DNA from: Elmis aenea
Taxonomy: Eukaryota > Arthropoda > Insecta > Coleoptera > Elmidae
Assembly (NCBI GenBank): GCA_947652605.1
Contig: OX393577.1
Location: 19,409,466-19,473,465 of the forward strand
Direction of reading: 5' to 3'
DNA: 64,000 nucleotides
Shown: one piece after another, positions 23,875-35,567 of the stretch
Layout: every line of letters begins with the position of its first letter
Numbering within the stretch: position 1 is the first letter of the stretch
Notes under the pieces: generated by a model
What the model was told of the DNA's origin: nothing
The model's database searches: none
What the model saw: only the letters and a program-made list of their open reading frames with translations
Made by a program: the position numbers and the translations under genes

Positions 23875-24137
23875 TCTATTACTGACCAAATGAGTGAGGG
23901 TCAGGTTAAAAGTTGCTTAAACCTTTATTTCGATAAAAACAAACTTCTGAGGTAATGTTATATTATAATTAAGTTGTTGCTCTATGTTAAATTCTTCACA
24001 GTTCACATAAGCTTTTAAAATTATATTTTTTGTTTAACATTATTTATGGGGCTTGTATGATTTTGTAATATTTCATGTAATAAATGAATGTATTTAGGTA
24101 TAAGTACTTATACATATCCGTGTGGAAATGGCATAAT

Positions 24138-24338
24138 TTTCGTGAAATATTTTTTTTTGTCGGTTTAATTTTTTTTTTATGCTCAGTTTTTCGTGAAATA
24201 TACCATTTTTGTCGAGCTATATTTGTCGTGAAATATACCAATTTTGGCGTGAAATGTACCATTTTTGTCGTGCTATACCTATCTGTCGTGAACTATATAC
24301 TAATTTTGTCGTGAAATATATCAATTTTTTCGTGTAAT
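24138..24338. repeat. minisatellite, about 21 bp unit TTTTTGTCGTGAAATATACC
   Basis: About eight degenerate tandem units with core TTTTTGTCGTGAAATATACC, varying at the CGTGAAAT step. Open frames on both strands here are by-products of the periodicity. Confidence 0.75.
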
Positions 24339-25220
24339 CATATATTCCCCTTGATATTTAAATGATTTTATAAAAATGTTTTAAAATCAGGAAAAATTAT
24401 TATTGTCGATCGCTCCGTAGCAGAAGTGATATAACCAGCCGTAGGTAATTATTAGTAAAATTTCTTCCACAACGGCATTTTAATGAATAAATAAACTTAA
24501 CATACTAAACCGCTAACGATCCGAAGAATTCCCAGTAAACTTAATTCCGCGCTTTTAATAAAATGCACATACGATGTTCACATAAAAAATACGTAATATA
24601 ACCCGTCCTGCAAGAACATTAGCAGTTCAAGTTCACTTTCGACAGATAACGTAATTTTTGCAATAAACAATTAGCCACGGGCCATGTTGACTTACCGCAA
24701 CAACCGGTAGTTAGTAAAATATTTATTCCTGATCAACTTGACATATTTCGAACATCAAAGCGGTAGTGTTACGGTTTTTTAATCTCTCCGAAGCCCGCAG
24801 AAAGTAAAACAACAACGTATTAATGCATAGACTCTAAAATTAACTCTACAATTAACATGACACTGAAAGTAATTAAAACGAAATTCCTATCCATTAATTA
24901 ATGACTATAACTGCCTAAGGGTACCAAAATAAGGACTTTTAAATACATCATCGTAAATGTCGTTAATAGTTTTTGCGCGCCGATGGAAAATAAAACTGAT
25001 TTATCATCGAGATATCGAAACAGTTTATAAGTAAAAATCAAATTGCTATCTTTATCAATAGCATCTATAAAGTGCGTTGTAAAAAAGTTATAGCTACACG
25101 TTCTTCAACCTAGATAGGTATATTCAGATCTTGAAAATGATAACATTTACGGAGTGCATTAATTGGAGCAAAAGATTCGCAGAGTGTTCAAAAGAAATTG
25201 TTGAGTATCCTTCACTCCAT
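24339..25220. other. no recognised features
   Basis: Unique-looking sequence; nothing recognised. Confidence 0.4.
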
Positions 25221-25368
25221 ACCTATTAGGGTTTTTCATAACTGACCATTTTACTTGTCCCGGGATTCCGGAAAGAAATCGGTCCATGTCCCAGGATTTC
25301 CCGGGATATATAAAATAGTTGAAAATGGACCAAGATTCCGGGATCTCCGGAACAAAACCCTAATAGGT
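25221..25368. mobile_element. 148 bp hAT MITE of the CCCGGGA family
   Basis: ACCTATTAGGGTTTT at the left and its inverted copy AAAACCCTAATAGGT at the right. Between them are TGACCATTTTACTTGTCCCG, TCCCGGGAT and GAAAATGGACC blocks, the subterminal words of the hATs at 25876 and 39227. It consists essentially of the two ends joined, so it is the shortest member of the family here. The flanks mirror rather than repeat, so the target duplication is unclear. Confidence 0.7.
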
Positions 25369-25557
25369 ACCTATATTCATTGTTCATAACGTGTATTGTT
25401 TAGACCAGTGATGTCCAACCTTTTTGAGGCTGGGAGCCAGGGGCGTAGCGAGGGTAAGTGGCGCCCGGGCATATTATTTTTTTGCGCCCCCCCTCCCACG
25501 TCTGTATTTTTTATTGTAGTTTTTGAGTTTCAAGTAAAATAATGTTGTTTTGTTTAT

Positions 25558-25642
25558 GTTGTTTCCGGGTTGGAACCCGATAAAGAAGGACGAAACGCCG
25601 GTTATGAAGAAACCTTCGGCGAGGTTCCAATCCGAAAACAAC
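25558..25642. repeat. 85 bp imperfect hairpin
   Basis: GTTGTTTCCGGGTTGGAACC and the inverted GGTTCCAATCCGAAAACAAC close a stem with an inner CGCCGGTT / CCTTCGGCG. It ends six bases before the next CAGGGTG terminus. Origin unknown; it may be a small MITE or a folded RNA-derived sequence. Confidence 0.6.
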
Positions 25643-25875
25643 TTATACAGGGTGTTTGAAATTCGAGTTTAAGCATGGGGATCTCGCCTATTATAATAGC
25701 TAGAGTATAGGTTTAAATTTGGCAAAGCTGCTAAATTCGATGCTCATTGATAATCCAAAGAGAAATTGGAAATATCTCCAACGGTATCCGAGAAAATTAG
25801 GAAAAACCGGAAAATACTACTTTTGAAAATCGTCTATAACTCCTTTGGAGTTTGAAATATTTTAAACGTGTAAAA

Positions 25876-26714
25876 TAGGGTTTCTCATATTTGACCATTT
25901 TGCTTGTCCCGGGATTCCGGGAAGAAATCGGCCTTTGTCCCGGGATTTCCCGGGATCCCGGGATGTAATAAATTATGTCAATATTTTTAAATAAATAACC
26001 CAAAAAATTAAGGGAGCGGTTTATTACTTAAAAACAACTCCAACTCATATATGTAATACATTTTGCTCCATGATTATTACAAATAATTCAATAATATTGG
26101 TGAGAGAAACATACATTTGGGAATTATAACCTTTGTATTGCAATTTCATATTTAGGAATACAATAATATAATTTTTATAATGAATTTTTGTAATGTGATT
26201 TAAGAAAACAAAGGTGATTTGTGCTTCAGTAAATTAGTCTTTTTCTTAATTTATTAACAAAAAGTCCTGCTGCATAAAATGCTCTCTCAGTCTCTATTGA
26301 TGTAGGTGAAATTGTCTTGAGAGCATCTAGCAGCAAAGAAACATCGATCGTTATTATCAATAAAATTTCATTTATAAGCTATTTTGCTTTGAACTATCGG
26401 GGTACACAAAAATAAAATTGTAAAAGTATTTTGAAGATATTAACTTTGTAATGGAGACCGGGCTTCTTTGCACCATACTAAAAGAGAAAAATTATTTTGA
26501 AGTTTTTTCATAATTTACTGTTAGTAAAGACATTTTAAGCATAAAATTCTGATGTTATCATAGTATTACAAAGATCTTAGCACAAAATAAACGAAAACAA
26601 CACTTTTTTAAAATCCCGGGAATTCCCGGCACAAAAAGCATTTCCCGGGAAATATAAAATAGCTTAAAATGGACCGGGATTCCGGGAACCCGGGATCCCG
26701 GGAAAGAAACCCTA
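25876..26714. mobile_element. hAT element of the CCCGGGA family, innermost nest level
   Basis: TAGGGTTTCTCATATTTGACC (25876) to GGAAAGAAACCCTA (26714), with the exact duplication GTGTAAAA at 25868-25875 and 26715-26722. Subterminal regions carry repeated CCCGGGATTCCGGG words (25906-25965, 26610-26702). Inside, on the minus strand, is an uninterrupted hAT dimerisation domain fragment (26190-26345). Same family as 39227-40413 and 44300-45239. Confidence 0.9.
26190..26345 (-). pseudogene. hAT transposase C-terminal dimerisation domain, uninterrupted copy
   Basis: Minus-strand translation gives LLLDALKTISPTSIETERAF followed by YAAGLFVNKLRKRLIY, an unmistakable match to the hATC dimerisation motif (L--LK-ISPTS-E-ERAFS-AGLF-TK-R-RL). 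A stop follows at about 26227; HLCFLKSHYKN beyond it continues the conserved tail. Only this C-terminal piece survives, so no function remains. It is the reference for the two interrupted copies at 39583 and 44505. The site that received insertions in those copies corresponds to 26264-26271 and is empty here. Confidence 0.85.
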
Positions 26715-27829
26715 GTGTAAAAACATTGTCCAATCAACTTTTTAAACCGAATCGGATGGTGGTCACATTTTTTTTCTAGATCGATTTGTTTTTGTTTTAT
26801 GACAACCAACTTTGTTTTTTTCTTATGGGCAGCATATCGCGTTTTTCTTCGTTATTTAAGTTCATTTTTACGAATCTATTAATGTGACAAGTAACAGGCT
26901 TTCAAAACTTTCAGTTTGTTGATCGGTTGTCATGGAAATAACATAAATTACAATGATCGGCCAACCTGATTTATAGTTGTTATTGTTAAAAACGTATTTT
27001 TTCAAATTTGACAATGAAAGAAGAAGTAAAATACCATGTGTGATACATCAATGGATTTAGAAAAATAAATGCTATTTGATTATGTAAATAGCAAAAATTG
27101 CGTCTAAAAGAAAAAACAAAGTTGGTTGTCATAAAACAAAAATCGATCTGGAAAAAATTTGTGATCACCATCCGATTCGGCTTAAAAAGTTGCTTAAGCT
27201 ATGTTTTAACACATTTAAAATATTTTGTACTTCAAAGAAGTTATAGACGATTTTCAAAAATCGCATTTTCCAGATTTTCCTAATTTTCTCGGATACCGTT
27301 TGAGATATTTCTAATTTCTCTTTGAATTATCAATGACCATCGAATTTAGCAACTTTGCCTTTGAACCTACACTCTTAGCTATTATAACAAGCGAGATCCC
27401 CATGCTTAAACTCGAATTTCAATCACCCTGTATACATTGGACATCGGCTGCGGAAGCCTACAACATAGATTAATGTTGTGTTATTTATTCAAATACACTG
27501 CAATGAAAATAAGAACAAATTATAAAATAATAATTGCATTTTAGTTTTCTGGCTTTAAATAAGTGAAATAAACGCAAAAATATTTTGTCTTCGCGGTGCC
27601 CCCCAAGACTGGCGCCCCGGGCATCGATACCCCCCTTGCCACCCGTCGCTCCACCACTGCTGGGAGCTACTTTAGCTATTTCAAAACTTTGGCGGGCTCC
27701 TTGATCGCAGTCATCTCCCCCCCTTTATGGCGATAAAACAAACCTCAAAAATTAGGCATTTGAACAACTTTTATTAAATACATTTACTTAACAATGTAGG
27801 TATTTGTAATTAATGTGAAACTTGCGCCT

Positions 27830-28860
27830 GCATATGTTCAGATAGTGTTATAAAATCTGGTTCGTAAGGACATATTGCTATTTTTAAACAATCATTATCA
27901 TGTTTATCGGTTAGACGATTACTGTGTTTTGTTTTGATTATATTTAGCTGCTAAAATGCCATTTCTTCGAGGTACGAAGAAGCGAAAAATAGTTTTACCT
28001 TTTTCGCACATTTTATAAGATTCGGATATATAGCAGGGTCTGTTGCTTGCAAAAACGATCATTTCCAATAGCCTTTAGTTGGGGGTCATTTTGTAAAGTT
28101 ATAATCAGGGCATGAAACCGGTTTTTTAAACCGGTTAACCGTTATTTTTAGTCAGAAAAAGTGATTTTTAACCGAAACCGAAACCTTTATTTTTAAAGGC
28201 AAAAAAAAACAGTAACCTTTAACCAAAATAATAAAAAACCCGTTTTTTAACATCTTTTTTTAATAAAAATCACGATGAAAAATACGAATTCTGTAGTAAA
28301 TGCGATTAGTTTACCAAAAGTCATTACTGAACTCTTGATTGTACATTTATTATAAAATTATAAATAAATAATATCTTTTCATACTTTGCGTTCCTGATCT
28401 AAATAATTTTAAAAACCGGTTAATTTGACCGGTTTATAATTTAAATCGGTTTTTTACACTAAACCGGTTTTTTACGAATAAAACCGGTTTTTAAACAAAA
28501 ACCGTTATAAAAATAAAGTTCTCGATTTCGGTTAACCGTTAACCAAAATTTTTTTCGAGTTCGAGCCCTTGTTATAATTTTAATTTCTGGATTGTCGACA
28601 AATGTAAACTTTTGCACCAGTGAAGCTACATTGCTTGAATTACATGATAAGAATGGATTCGCCAAAAATAATAATAGTGGCTCAATTTCCTTAGATCCTG
28701 AAAACGTCTGTCGAATTCATCTTTAAGCAATTGAAGGTCATCAATGTGCTTTTGTGGTTGATAATTGTTGTCATTGTTTTCTGTCATATTTTTAATTGAT
28801 GGGAATTGTTCGTATTTGAAGGATTTTAAATCAGAAATCCATAAAAGCAACTTTCTTTTG
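27830..28860 (-). pseudogene. hAT transposase C-terminal region, GTF2IRD2/ZBED5-like
   Basis: The minus strand first shows LWISDLKSFKYEQFPSIKNM and HIDDLQLLKDEFDRRFQDL (28690-28850), then ANPFLSCN and FTFVDNPEIKI up to about 28575. After the hAT at 28106-28570 it resumes as LQNDPQLKAIG. Then come KCAKKVKLFFASSYLEEMAF and NIIKTKHSNRLTDKHDNDCL, ending near 27830. The order and wording match the C-terminal half of the hAT-derived ZBED5/GTF2IRD2 family (RF-DL, L-ND--LK, F-S-Y-CE--FS, K-K-R--LTD-HL). One or two stops and frameshifts are present. It is the residual gene of the 25406 hAT. Confidence 0.72.
28106..28570. mobile_element. hAT MITE with AACCGGTT subterminal repeats
   Basis: CAGGGCATGAAACCGG (28106) and right end GAGTTCGAGCCCTT (28570), flanked by the exact duplication GTTATAAT (28098-28105, 28571-28578). 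Both ends are arrays of AAACCGGTTTTT and GGTTAACCG. It interrupts the hAT transposase relic of the 25406 element. The 68-codon frame across it is not a gene. Confidence 0.85.
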
Positions 28861-28882
28861 GTTGGACATCACTGGTTTAGAC

Positions 28883-30762
28883 CCTAAAATCCTCCACTTT
28901 TTTTGTAATGTATGTTCGAAATATTTTACTTAATTTTTTGCCAAAACATCTAAATAAATAATCAAAATAGAACTTTATGGAAAGGAGAAAAATATAGCCT
29001 TTTTGCAAGTCCCACAAAATTTTAACCGGGTGTTCATCAAAAAGATATTTATTTACTCTAAATTAAAACCTGACTTTAACATCTTAGCTTCCTCTTATGA
29101 TTTATGTTTTATAATAACGAACTAAGCTATTGCCGTTGTGACAATGATTAATATCGTACGTTAGTTAAAAAATTATAGGAGTATGTAAATAATTATACTA
29201 TTTTATATAATTTTAAATCGAATTGCGTACAAAATTTATTTAAATTGAACTCTTGCAAATTAATAAAGTGTATTTGACAGAAATAAAGTTATAATATTAA
29301 ACTAGTTGCGGCAATGTTCTGTATTTTTGACGAAATAAGAATTTCGTATTAAATTTTAATCTAATAGTAACGTACATGTTAACAATACTTATAATGTTGT
29401 TTATGTACTTAATTATGATAACTGTATATTGTATTAAGATAATACATTTTTTGAGCGTTATAGACCTTAAAATCGTTGTTGCAAAATAAAGGAAATAAAA
29501 CGGGATCTTTTAAATTTGAAAATGATTGTTAAGTCACGACAAAATATTTTTAAATTTTCGCAGCTTAGAAAGTTGATTCAACAACCATAAACATATAGAT
29601 GACAACTTGCAATTTCAACGTCAGAAATGTGATCGAACTTAAAGATCTAATTTACATATTTACGTCAATAATTGTTTAATGACAAGTTTTTGCTGTATCA
29701 GTACCAATTAAATTATATAATTCGAACGATTTCTAACAGATTTTCAATTAGCAAGCTCGGGATATGCCATTCCTGTGCAATAAATATAATTAGAGAAACC
29801 AGAGTCGAACCCATAATGAAATAAAACGAGAATAAACGTTCTTATCTAGTTGTGGCTAATAAAGTAAGTTCCCTCCCGAACTGGCGTGAGAATCGAGCCT
29901 GTGAAAAGACGAGCTATTACTAAGACGAAATTATTCAGATTTCCGCGTTCTCTTCTCCTATCTGATACATACATTCGAACATGGTTGGCACATTATGTCC
30001 AATATGCATTGCAATGGCGTTGTTTAACACCTGACCTGCGATTTACTAAGCCCTTTTGGCACTACTGTTGCTTTCTCCTCTAATCAACTAAGAAACTGCA
30101 TGATATGTGTGCACTCATATGTAATTTAACGTGTGTAACTATCAGATGCAGTTGGAAACATGATCAGCTGCATTAAGAATGAAGCACGGTAGTGGAGCTT
30201 CGAGCATAATTTCAGAAAACAGTTCACATTATAGTTGCAAAAATTGATGCAATTTCAAGTAATTTGTTGTTAGGAAATTACCCAGAACCGCCAACCTTCT
30301 TTAGGTGAGGGTAACAGTAAAGTGAAGTAAAAATTAATAATAACTATTTAGTCAGAAAATTCGATTTAAAACATTCCATCACACAACTGTATCATATACG
30401 AGATTTTTATTGGGAATAAAAATCATGGTTAATATTTTTCAAGAGTTCTTGTTAATCGGGTACTCTTGTACCTGTCGGTGTCGAGTTATGTTTCATAGTT
30501 CTTGATTATGTTGCTCCAGCATTGAAATTATAGCACCCCATTTCGAATACTGCTCTAGAATTTTATTTCTGGCGAATATTAATAATTTAGACCGGCTTTA
30601 AAAATTGCATAATTACCCGACTAGGAACTGTAAAGACTTTAAATTGCCATTCAGAACACGAAATAACACTCAAAATTCTCTATTTTATAAAGGACTGAAA
30701 TTTTATAACGATCGAACAAGCGAATTTAAACTAATATTTTAAGGTTTAGTTAGACGTAACCT
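28883..30762. other. no recognised features
   Basis: AT-rich; around 29880-30090 composition is more balanced and holds a 65-codon frame without recognisable motif. Confidence 0.4.
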
Positions 30763-30885
30763 CAGTAGATATTATTTTTTTATTTAGTCATGAGTCCTTC
30801 TACTGTTAGGTGCAGGACTGTTGAGTTGTGTTGTGCTGACTTTTTTTGATGTTTTTCTGTTTTTATGAAACACGAAAAGTATTTT
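30763..30885 (-). mobile_element. retrotransposon 3' end, copy of 50690-50790
   Basis: The minus strand here repeats 50690-50775: the words GTCATGAGTTCTACTGTTAGG and GGACTGTTGAGTTGTGTTGTG (in minus/plus equivalent) are shared with few changes. The segment is the last codons and tail of a non-LTR reverse transcriptase family. Confidence 0.6.
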
Positions 30886-31545
30886 CGTTATAACTAATAT
30901 GATCTTTTTAATAAAGCCATAAAATAATCATATATTGTGTTATGTCCATGGGTGAATCATGAAAATGTGCTTAACGTGTTACGAAATTGTTAAATTTACA
31001 TATTTCTTGAGTAAATAAAACGCCACACAATAAATAACGGTTAGTAGATAATAACTGTTCCTGAATAAGGATCCATGATACTTAAGTAGGGGTTTCCAGT
31101 ATTTATTAACTACGTACTTCCTAGAATTGCTATTCCAATTATGAAGCAATGTTCTTTATTGCAAGATCTTCTGATGGCGCCAAAAAATGCATTTGAAAAT
31201 TTCACCGATTCCAGAAAATTCCTTTAGATAATTCATTGCGCCAGGGTTTTTTAATAACTTATTCTAGTTAAATCAAGAACATAAATAATAAATGTGTATA
31301 TTAGTTTAATAAATTCTATTCATTAAGTGATTTATTTATGTATTAATATAAAAAAGCTTAATTATATAAGATAAAAAACACAATAAATCATTTGGAAAAA
31401 AAGTTTTTTTTTTTAATTACAGTCTGTAAGGATAGAAACTGTATAACTGTAATGTATTAATGAGTAATTAAAAGTTATCAGTAGTAATATAACCAGTGCA
31501 TTGAAAATTATAGACTATTTGCAACGCACGAATTATATTTTGTCA
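30886..31545. other. no recognised features
   Basis: AT-rich; nothing recognised. Confidence 0.35.
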
Positions 31546-32020
31546 GAAAATTTCCTTCACCTAACCTACCTGTCTTATTAAATGTATGTTATGTCAAATT
31601 TTACAAGTACTGTCAGAGTGGTGCGTCAGGGGTGTCATTTAATATTTAATCTATATTAAAGTAACGCTATTGGTCGCCGAAATTCGTCAAAAAATTGTCA
31701 AGACCAAAATATTTAATTTCCTTCCCAAATTTATATTTCCGACCAATCACAAACTCAGATTTCTTAGAAGCGACTAATAATCGCATGAAAATCTGTTAAT
31801 TGTGAAAAGGATATTATCAGTGTATGATTATGTTTATTGGTCGTTTATAGGAAATCTAAATTTGTTATTGGTCGAAAACGCAAATTTTACACAAGGATCA
31901 ACATCTGACAGGATCATGTAAAATTATTACCGTGTAATAATGCTCCCATTGGTCGTCTCTAGAAGATTTAAGATTAGTGATTGGTTGAAAACGCAAATTT
32001 GACAGGTGAAGGAAATTTTC
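31546..32020. mobile_element. 475 bp MITE with repeated ATTGGTC (CCAAT) blocks
   Basis: A perfect 17 bp inverted repeat, GAAAATTTCCTTCACCT (31546-31562) and AGGTGAAGGAAATTTTC (32004-32020), bounds it. Inside, ATTGGTCG/ATTGGTTG occurs five times and its complement CGACCAATC once. A block of about 55 bp (ATTGGTCG-T-TAG-A-AT-TAA, then GTGATTGGTTGAAAACGCAA) is directly repeated at 31834-31888 and 31948-32001. No target duplication resolved. Noncoding. Confidence 0.65.
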
Positions 32021-33072
32021 TTTTTAATTTTAATGCTGTTTTTATCTTAGAACTGGATTTTGTCGTACCGTAATTAAAGTTTTTTAAAAATTGCTCTGTT
32101 GGTTTTAATTACATATTAAATGTTGTTACTCATTTTTGCTACAAATAAATAATAATTTAATAATCCATTTACAAGAAAGATATAACTGAAACAATTTCCA
32201 CCGTATAAAATTAAATTGAACATAAATTTCAGCGCATTTTGTCATCGCATCCTTAACGTCATGGCTTATTATTCGCCACTGCGAACTACTTCCATACATA
32301 TTTGCTTGAAGAAGCAGCAGCAATGCGTGGGTTTTAACAATGTTGACAACGCATATAAATTACATTCACTCATGATTTATTCGTAAAAAATACGAGTCGC
32401 TTTTTTGCATTCATTCAAAACTAAATACTACATGTCTGCGTTCGACACTCTATTAGGAAATGATTGATGTGAAATAAAAAGCAGCTGGTAATGTACAACC
32501 GTTTTGTTTATTTTAATTATAATTGAATACGTAACTTATGATAGTATTTAATTATATGCTATTAATATATTAGGTAGTATTGAAAAAAATGGGCTGACAT
32601 TCTAAGCACGCTAATAAAAATGTTGGAACGTTTTATGTTAAAATATTCGATGTTAAACTCGTGTTTTTAAACTACACCCACCTAACTTAACTTGAGAGAA
32701 TTAAACTACATACATAAAGTTAGTTAAAAATCAATATTAAGTCTCTTTTATAACGAAATAGCATTAGGTTGAAAATTAATTTTTATTACTATTTCAACCA
32801 TGTAAAATGATCGTGAAAAATATAAAAGGATTTAAATCTTTTCGGATAAGCTAAATAGTTTCAACAACTTCCATAATTACGCTGGTTAGAACTATAAAAA
32901 TTATTTACCATGTAGCACTAATAATAATTATTAATCTTGCCAATATAAATAATGTTTGAACCAAAAATTACGACCAAAAAGTAATTGTAGAGAATAACGA
33001 GACAGTGGTTATGAGGTCATCAGCCAAATATTTCGAGTCTTTATTGGACTCTTCATAAATAATGTTAATAGT
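32021..33072. other. no recognised features
   Basis: AT-rich; nothing recognised. Confidence 0.4.
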
Positions 33073-33877
33073 TATTTACGTAACAAGACCGAAAAGTGGT
33101 ACTTTACTAGACGAGTAGGCAGTTTTTGGACGACCCGTAGGCGAGTCCTGAAAGGATACGAATCCAGCAGAGACACTTTACGGGTATGTTACGTACAATG
33201 TTTTTTTTGCATCCGACATTCACGCCAAAATCACTATCGTCACCATCCATAATTAAACAATAACTTAACAAACTACAAGCGAAAACTCGCTTGGTGGTAT
33301 AATGACGCTTGTTTGACAGAGCAAATCAACCAAACAACTCATCACCATGACAACCAGCTACTTTCTGGCCTGGGCCGGTAAGCCCAACTCATTACCATAG
33401 CAACCAGTTACTTTCTGGCCTAGGCCAGTAAAGATGTATATTCCAGCCTAAAAATTGATCGGAAACAACTGGTGTTTTGAACGGACGCAGAAAATATTTA
33501 TTTACATAACAAGATCGGAAAGTGTTATTTTACTGGACGAGTAGGCAGTTTTTGGACGAGCCATGTGCGAGTCCTGAAAGCATACGAGTCCAGTAAAGAC
33601 ACTTTACGGGTATGTTACGTACAATATTTTTCTGCGTCCGCCAATGACACCAAAATCACTATTGTCACCATCCATAATTATACAATAACTTAACAACCTA
33701 CAGGTGAAATCTCGCTTGGTGGTATAATGACGCTTGTTTGACAGCGCCAATCAACAAAACAACTCATCACCATGACAACCAGTTACTTTCTGGCCTAGGT
33801 CAGTAAAGATCATATTTCAGCCTAAAAATTGAACCGAAACAACCGATTTTCCGGACGGACGCGGAAAAAAAGGTATT
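33073..33877. repeat. long tandem duplication, about 427 bp period
   Basis: Unit 1 (33073-33499) and unit 2 (33500 to about 33877) share long blocks: GACGAGTAGGCAGTTTTTGG, CTTGGTGGTATAATGACGCT, CATCACCATGACAACCAG and ACTTTCTGGCCTAGG. A third start (ATTTACTTA) follows at about 33874. Within unit 1 the segment CCCAACTCATTACCATAGCAA is itself a partial internal duplication. Each unit begins with an imperfect hairpin (ACGTAACAAGACCG-AAAGTG / CACTTTACGGGTATGTTACGT). This could be a satellite-like fragment or a tandemly arranged element. Confidence 0.8.
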
Positions 33878-35400
33878 TACTTACTCAATAACATAAATCC
33901 ATCGTTTAATCTGATGCCGTCTTTTTGTCGTAATACTTGAAATGTATTTATATTTTAAAACATATAAGGCTATTATTCATAAGCTTAACTTTGTGGACTG
34001 AACCGAAGAATGGACACAATGAATGTGCTTGCTTTACAACAAAATCGTTCCGACACGACCACACACGTACGTCCGCCGATTCTAGCAAAAACCGCTAAGA
34101 CTAAAGTAACGATACTATTTGTTAATTGTAATGTCATGTTACATGCTCCAAAGGCATTTATGTAAGACCATCAATTATAAGAACCTTTACTTCTGAATAC
34201 AATGAGCACTAACGCTAAAAAATGCATACATTATTTCCAAATGCGCACAGACGCTTTAAAAGTTAATGTCTTCATTAATTGAAATAACTTACAAATTATA
34301 TAACTTCTATAAAGGGCAGTTCTTGTTGTATTGAAAATGCAAGCTGGTTTACATTCTTTGAAACGTTTTCATCGTTAGGAAATTTTTAAGGCAAGTTTAA
34401 ACGTTTCAAACCTGTAGTGAATCGCAAATTTTATTATTTATGTTAAATAATGAACTAGCTAAGAGACTCTTGTGTGTAAATTACTTTGAGGTACATTCTG
34501 GATGACCAATTAGCAACATAGTTTTAAAAATTGTTACGATATTTGCAAAATTTTATGGAAAAATGGACTTAACCCAAGAGCATTTTTGCATGATGATTCT
34601 AAGCATTGAAAGGTGGCATGAAGTTTTCCTGCAACTGTTAAAAAAATAATTGAAGGCGACAATATAGCAACATATGCGATAATAGTGGATCCTTAACTGC
34701 TAGAATAATCCTTCACGAGCAACATTTAAGAAAAGTTATTAGTCGTTTTGCGTCTCATAAGTCTTCTAAGCTCCAAAGGGCAGGGCATTTAAGAATTTCT
34801 CATGAAACTTTTTTACAGCTCTTTTTTTAATGTAACTACTCGCAGGAGTAGTTCTTAAAATGTTCTTTAAAAAATAAAATTGAATTAAAACAACTGTAAT
34901 AACTGCAATTAAAGAAAAAATGTGTTCAATATAAGTACCTACATCTTCATTTTGAAACATAAATTCAAGACCATTATTGTCTTAGATTGTGCCACTTGAT
35001 CAAGCAATCCAAAATAAAACAAGTGGAGCCAGTATTGGTGCTTAAAAAAATCGACATCGATGAACAACACTGTTATAAAAAACGATCTTTATATACGCTC
35101 TCTTTTTAACTTACAGCCCTGACCTCTGACTCAGCTGGCCGTGTTCAATTCAGAGAGATAGCTGAGGTCAGGTCTAAATTATTGTGGAGTGGTGTCGAGT
35201 CGGCTCGCTTTCGACGCCCGGTAAATTTAGAATGACCAACTGTTCACCATTATGTTAATCGGACATGATGTAGTGACATTTCACTAACACTTTCGGTACC
35301 GGATCTGAATATAAAGGCAATCGTAACATTTTAGTCACATATGGTTCAATAAATGAGGTTATCGAGGTGTTATGTGAACCGCGGAAAATCCGGAATAGGA
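33878..35400. other. no recognised features
   Basis: Contains a small hairpin (AACTACTCGCAGGAGTAGTT, 34837-34856) and a GC-richer stretch at 35110-35240; neither was identified. Confidence 0.4.
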
Positions 35401-35567
35401 TATATAACTAGGGATGGAATAACGTTTTAAATCGTTACGTTATTGTATAACGTTATTTATCATTTGTTTTCGTTACATGACGTTATAAATAACATTAAAA
35501 AAATGAATTGTTATGTTATATAACGTTACATAAATTATGATATATATTTTTTTTTTTATAAATTATG

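Larger units (their letters stand above)
25648..27430. mobile_element. CAGGGTG-class foldback element, nest level three
   Basis: TA-CAGGGTGTTTGAAATTCGAG (25648) with right end CTCGAATTTCAATCACCCTG (27430), then TA. The arms match through GAGATATTTC-AATTTCTCTTTG, TCTCGGATACCGTT and ATAGACGATTTTCAAAA. The body is interrupted by the hAT at 25876. No coding region of its own was recognised. Confidence 0.85.
25438..27659. mobile_element. hAT element, nest level two
   Basis: CAGGGGCGTAGCGAGG (25438) pairs with the right end GTCGCTCCACCACTG (27659). The exact duplication CTGGGAGC is at 25430-25437 and 27660-27667. Subterminal GGCGCCCGGGC occurs at both ends. It sits 32 bp inside the 25406 element and contains a hairpin (25558) and a foldback element (25648). 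The end at 63468 looks like a relative. Confidence 0.88.
25406..28874. mobile_element. hAT transposon relic, outermost of a four-level nest
   Basis: CAGTGATGTCCAACC (25406) pairs with GGTTGGACATCACTG (28874), flanked by the exact 8 bp duplication GTTTAGAC (25398-25405, 28875-28882). Its right half still encodes the C-terminal part of a hAT transposase on the minus strand (27830-28860). It was later broken by a hAT at 25438 and another at 28106. Confidence 0.88.

Noticed and set aside
24044..24314. Open frames on both strands of 72-76 codons
   Set aside because: They follow the 21 bp periodicity of the minisatellite; no protein-like composition.
29886..30083. Possible exon or tRNA-derived SINE
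   Set aside because: No A/B box pair, no splice-site context and no repeat copy in the window.
33073..33877. Possible CRISPR-like or regulatory repeat array
   Set aside because: Units are over 400 bp and lack short regular repeats with unique spacers; the surrounding DNA is clearly animal.
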